Source: CAZGRP01 sp964527995 (lineage in GTDB: Bacteria > Zhuqueibacterota > Zhuqueibacteria > Oceanimicrobiales > CAZGRP01). From it: a DNA stretch of 32,430 nucleotides. The stretch spans positions 1-32,430 of the forward strand of contig CAZGRP010000047.1 in assembly GCA_964527995.1 (NCBI GenBank), written 5' to 3'. Under the pieces are notes generated by a model. That model made no database searches. It was not told the origin of the DNA and saw nothing but the letters and a program-made list of their open reading frames with translations. How positions within the stretch are numbered: the stretch's first letter is position 1; every line of letters begins with the position of its first letter. The position numbers were made by a program, and so were the translations under genes. Of the stretch, positions 30,186 through 32,430 are shown in pieces.

Positions 30186-32051
30186 CTACTTCTGTCTTTT
30201 CAGAATGGGCCGAAGCGAGTACAGCCAGCGCGTCAGGCGGTCGAGGGGGTAGACGTCAGGGGCGATGGTCCGGCCGGGGAACTGGCGTTTGAACACCCAC
30301 ATGTTGGCATCGACCACCCTGGTCGAATCGAGAGCCGCGTGGTTCACCTGAATCGGGTATTTTTTCTTTGCCGAAAGGAGGAAGTCTTCCAGAACTCTCT
30401 GCTGCTTCTCCCTGCGGGCGTCCTCCTCCACCCTCTTGCGGACCCGTTCAAGCGGCCGCACAACTTCCTGGGTGTGTTCCAGGACGCGGAAAATCGACCA
30501 GTGATTTCTGGCCACCTCCACCGGCCCAACCAGTCGCCCGACCTTGGTCTGGAACGCCATCCTGCCCAGTTCGCCCCACGCCGTTCGTACCAGGTAGGGC
30601 GACACGCCGCCTTTGGAAGCTGTTGCTGTCCGCCGTGAAAAGCGCCTGGCCAGCTTCGCCATGTCCTCACCGGCTTGGATACGCGCCAGGAGTGAATCCG
30701 CCAGACGGCGGTCGTAGACGAGGATTTCCTGGATCTTGACGCGTTCAGGGACGCTGTACTTTCGGTGGTTGCGATGATAGAAGGCGGCCACCTCCTCCGG
30801 CGTCACCTGCACCGAATCCGTCAACTGTTTTCGCAGCCGCTCGGCGACGATGCTGTCGTGCCACATGGCTACCTCTCGGCGGACGTAGGTGGACTGATCC
30901 AGGCCCTGGCGGCGGCCTTCCTGTGCCAACCGCTCCAGCTCCGCCATGCGACCGATGGCTTCGCGCAGGCTGGCGACAAGAGTGCGCTCCGAGCGGTAAT
31001 TCAGCGGGTAGGGACCGACACGCAGCTTTTGGAGAAAGTCGCGCACGGTCCACTGGCGGCCATCGCTGAAGCGAGCGAAAGGCTGGTCGAGGAGATCACC
31101 CAGGTTGTTGCTGGCGGCTTCGAGATCTCGCGGGTTGATCGATTGCGGCCGTCCGTCCTTTGCCTGGGCCCAGCGCTCATTCAGATTGGCTGCCTGCTCC
31201 AGTTCCTTGACGACAGCGGCGAAGGTGCGGCCCGAGACCCTCAGCCTGGTGCGCCCCATGACCTTGCGCAAATAGTCGGCAAACAGCGCTTCCTTTTTGC
31301 GCCGGCGCAGAATCCTCTCGAGCGAGGGGCGACGCTGCTCGAAGTCCTGCCGCGTGGTAAAGATGTCGGTCTTGCGGTTCACCAGGTGAAGCAGCAAGGT
31401 CACGCCATCGATAGTAAGGGGCTGGCTCACCTGCCCGGGCTGAAGTTGAAAGACCACGTCTTCCAGTCTCGGATCGGCCTGACCCCATTTGACCGTCTTT
31501 TTCGGTACGGCTTTGACGCCGTCGCTGCCAAAGGCGAGAACTTCGCGCGCCACCCGCCGGAACTCTTCACCAGCCTTCACTTTCTGGTAGGCCTTTTGCG
31601 CAGCCTCTTTGTCGTCGAAGGTCAGATACTCCACCTCGAGTTCCTGTTTGGAGCGCAGGTAGGCCCTCCGTAGCTCCTCCTCGCTGACCGTTACTTTCGA
31701 ACCGACCTCTTTCTCGAACAACGCCTCGACAGTGGCCTCGTCTTCGATCTCCTTGGTGAACCGCTGGATGTGGGGGTCGGAGTCGACACCGAGCCGTTTT
31801 CCCTCCTGGGCCAGGATTCTCTCGCCGATGAGCGATGCCAGAACCTGGCCTTTGCCGAATTCGAGACTGGGGCGGCGGCCGAGGTGGGGGGTGAAGCTGA
31901 AACGAGTGCGGAACTCCTCGACGCTGATCTCATCATCGCCTACCCGGGCAACGACGTCGGGATTGTCCAGTTTCTTGCCACACTGAGTGAAGAGCAGGGC
32001 CGCGGCGGCCACGGCCAGGGCCAGGGGGAGGCGTTTTACATCAACTAACAT
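30186..32051 (-). CDS. Periplasmic parvulin-type peptidyl-prolyl isomerase (SurA/PrsA-like), likely lipoprotein
   Basis: This 621-aa protein has an N-terminal hydrophobic signal ending LLFTQC-GKK with C24 as possible lipidation site; the residue before Cys is Gln rather than the usual Gly/Ala/Ser. An N-terminal SurA-like chaperone part follows (RVGDDEISVEEFRTRF). Two parvulin-like regions are visible: about 130-240 (LEVEYLTFDDKEAAQKAYQK ... QPGQVSQPL) and about 420-520 (VKIQEILVYDRRLADSLLAR, ASKGGVSPYLVRTAWGELG, KVGRLVGPVEVARNHWSIFR). A helical charged domain separates them. Such proteins assist folding of outer-membrane and secreted proteins. It is twice the size of a typical PrsA, in line with two isomerase domains. 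The start has only a weak ribosome binding site. It heads a two-gene unit. Confidence 0.9.
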   Translation of the reverse strand: MLVDVKRLPLALAVAAAALLFTQCGKKLDNPDVVARVGDDEISVEEFRTRFSFTPHLGRRPSLEFGKGQVLASLIGERILAQEGKRLGVDSDPHIQRFTKEIEDEATVEALFEKEVGSKVTVSEEELRRAYLRSKQELEVEYLTFDDKEAAQKAYQKVKAGEEFRRVAREVLAFGSDGVKAVPKKTVKWGQADPRLEDVVFQLQPGQVSQPLTIDGVTLLLHLVNRKTDIFTTRQDFEQRRPSLERILRRRKKEALFADYLRKVMGRTRLRVSGRTFAAVVKELEQAANLNERWAQAKDGRPQSINPRDLEAASNNLGDLLDQPFARFSDGRQWTVRDFLQKLRVGPYPLNYRSERTLVASLREAIGRMAELERLAQEGRRQGLDQSTYVRREVAMWHDSIVAERLRKQLTDSVQVTPEEVAAFYHRNHRKYSVPERVKIQEILVYDRRLADSLLARIQAGEDMAKLARRFSRRTATASKGGVSPYLVRTAWGELGRMAFQTKVGRLVGPVEVARNHWSIFRVLEHTQEVVRPLERVRKRVEEDARREKQQRVLEDFLLSAKKKYPIQVNHAALDSTRVVDANMWVFKRQFPGRTIAPDVYPLDRLTRWLYSLRPILKRQK

Positions 32052-32293
32052 CGTTCACACTGCTTGTCTATGAACACCGACAGGACACCGAAAGGTGGAA
32101 ATGAGACACTCTTAGCCACTTGCAAGCAGAAAACTGGCTGTCGCCTCGGGCCGCGATTCGATCGGCGCGTTTCTGCACCGGAGACACCGTTCTTGACCGG
32201 CAGAGTACGCGAAGGAAGCGCCGAGAGTGCTCGGGCGGAAACGGTTCGAGCGGCAGGCGGTGTGCCCAGCTCCCCTTCGCGGTCTCGGCGGTT

Positions 32294-32324
32294 AACAGAA
32301 GGGAGCGCCACGATTTGCGCTCCC
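32294..32324 (-). terminator. Terminator of the tRNA-Sec gene
   Basis: GGGAGCGC and GCGCTCCC (32324-32301 on the minus strand) form a perfect 8-bp stem with an 8-nt loop, followed by TTCTGTT. It begins 4 nt after the encoded CCA of the tRNA. The U-run is imperfect. Confidence 0.65.
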
Positions 32325-32328
32325 TGGT

Positions 32329-32427
32329 TGGCGGGAACGTGTGGGAATCGAACCCACCCTTCGACCCGCGAAGGCCGAAGCAACGGTTTTGAAGACCGCG
32401 GAGGCCACCAGGCACCCATGCGTTCCC
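32329..32427 (-). tRNA. selC: tRNA-Sec (anticodon TCA), selenocysteine
   Basis: On the minus strand the transcript begins GGGAACG and ends CGTTCCC-G-CCA, with the CCA encoded. The anticodon loop CTTCAAA between GCGGT and ACCGT gives anticodon TCA at 32392-32390, reading UGA. The variable arm is very long (CTTCGGCC/GGTCGAAG, 8 bp, 6-nt loop) and the D arm is an extended stem with a short TGGT loop; both are hallmarks of selenocysteine tRNA. The T arm is GTGGG-TTCGATT-CCCAC. Length is 99 nt. It implies the host inserts selenocysteine, though no selA, selB or selD is in the window. It is transcribed alone and ends at a hairpin terminator. Confidence 0.95.
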
Positions 32428-32430
32428 GAA

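Noticed and set aside
1..32430. A selenoprotein gene with in-frame TGA, suggested by the tRNA-Sec
   Set aside because: All recognisable genes read through to normal family length without an internal TGA, and I saw no truncated redox domain.
1..32430. CRISPR arrays, insertion sequences, prophage or toxin-antitoxin genes
   Set aside because: No evenly spaced repeats, transposase or integrase motifs, or typical small gene pairs were found.

Overview
The window is a GC-rich bacterial fragment, probably a piece of an assembled environmental genome. It has no rRNA, insertion sequence, phage gene or CRISPR array. A didermic cell is indicated by a TolC-type outer-membrane factor, two MlaC-type periplasmic proteins, a SurA/PrsA-type chaperone and many signal peptides. 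AGGAGG-type ribosome binding sites precede many starts. The gene mix (SSS transporter with a DUF3311 partner, CBM9-like secreted protein, SARP-type regulator, M20D hydrolase with signal peptide, tRNA-Sec) would fit Acidobacteriota or an FCB-related candidate phylum. I cannot place it more firmly from sequence alone.

Layout. 1-2232 (minus): a secreted zinc-metalloprotease-like protein that runs off the left edge, and a divergent ThiE/TenI-like protein. 2585-4244 (plus): a DUF3311 subunit and its SSS symporter. 4359-5135 (minus): a secreted CBM9-like protein. 5537-10325 (plus): a GT2 polyprenyl-phosphate glycosyltransferase, a GT-C membrane glycosyltransferase and an overlapping hyuA without hyuB.

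22346 down to 10351 (minus) is the centrepiece, eight co-directional genes in order of transcription: TolC-like factor, MlaC, cytidylyltransferase/CDP-alcohol phosphotransferase fusion, radical SAM/SPASM enzyme, a second nucleotidyltransferase-like/CDP-alcohol phosphotransferase fusion, Wzx-like flippase, RND/MMPL exporter (HpnN-like), and an MlaC-like/DUF3047 fusion. A near-consensus sigma-70 promoter and a 265-nt hairpin-rich leader precede them. My reading is a machine that makes an unusual phospho-head-group lipid, flips it and carries it to the outer membrane. The product is unknown.

23055-23981 (plus): a small DUF883/ElaB-like membrane-anchored protein with a clear terminator, and a 74-aa CxxC protein. 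27305 down to 24029 (minus): a SARP/BTAD regulator whose receiver domain lacks the phospho-acceptor Asp, followed by two genes of unknown function that seem to share a C-terminal beta-rich domain. 32051 down to 27860 (minus): a parvulin-type lipoprotein chaperone, a short exported protein and a secreted M20D amidohydrolase. 32329-32427 (minus): a selenocysteine tRNA with its own terminator.
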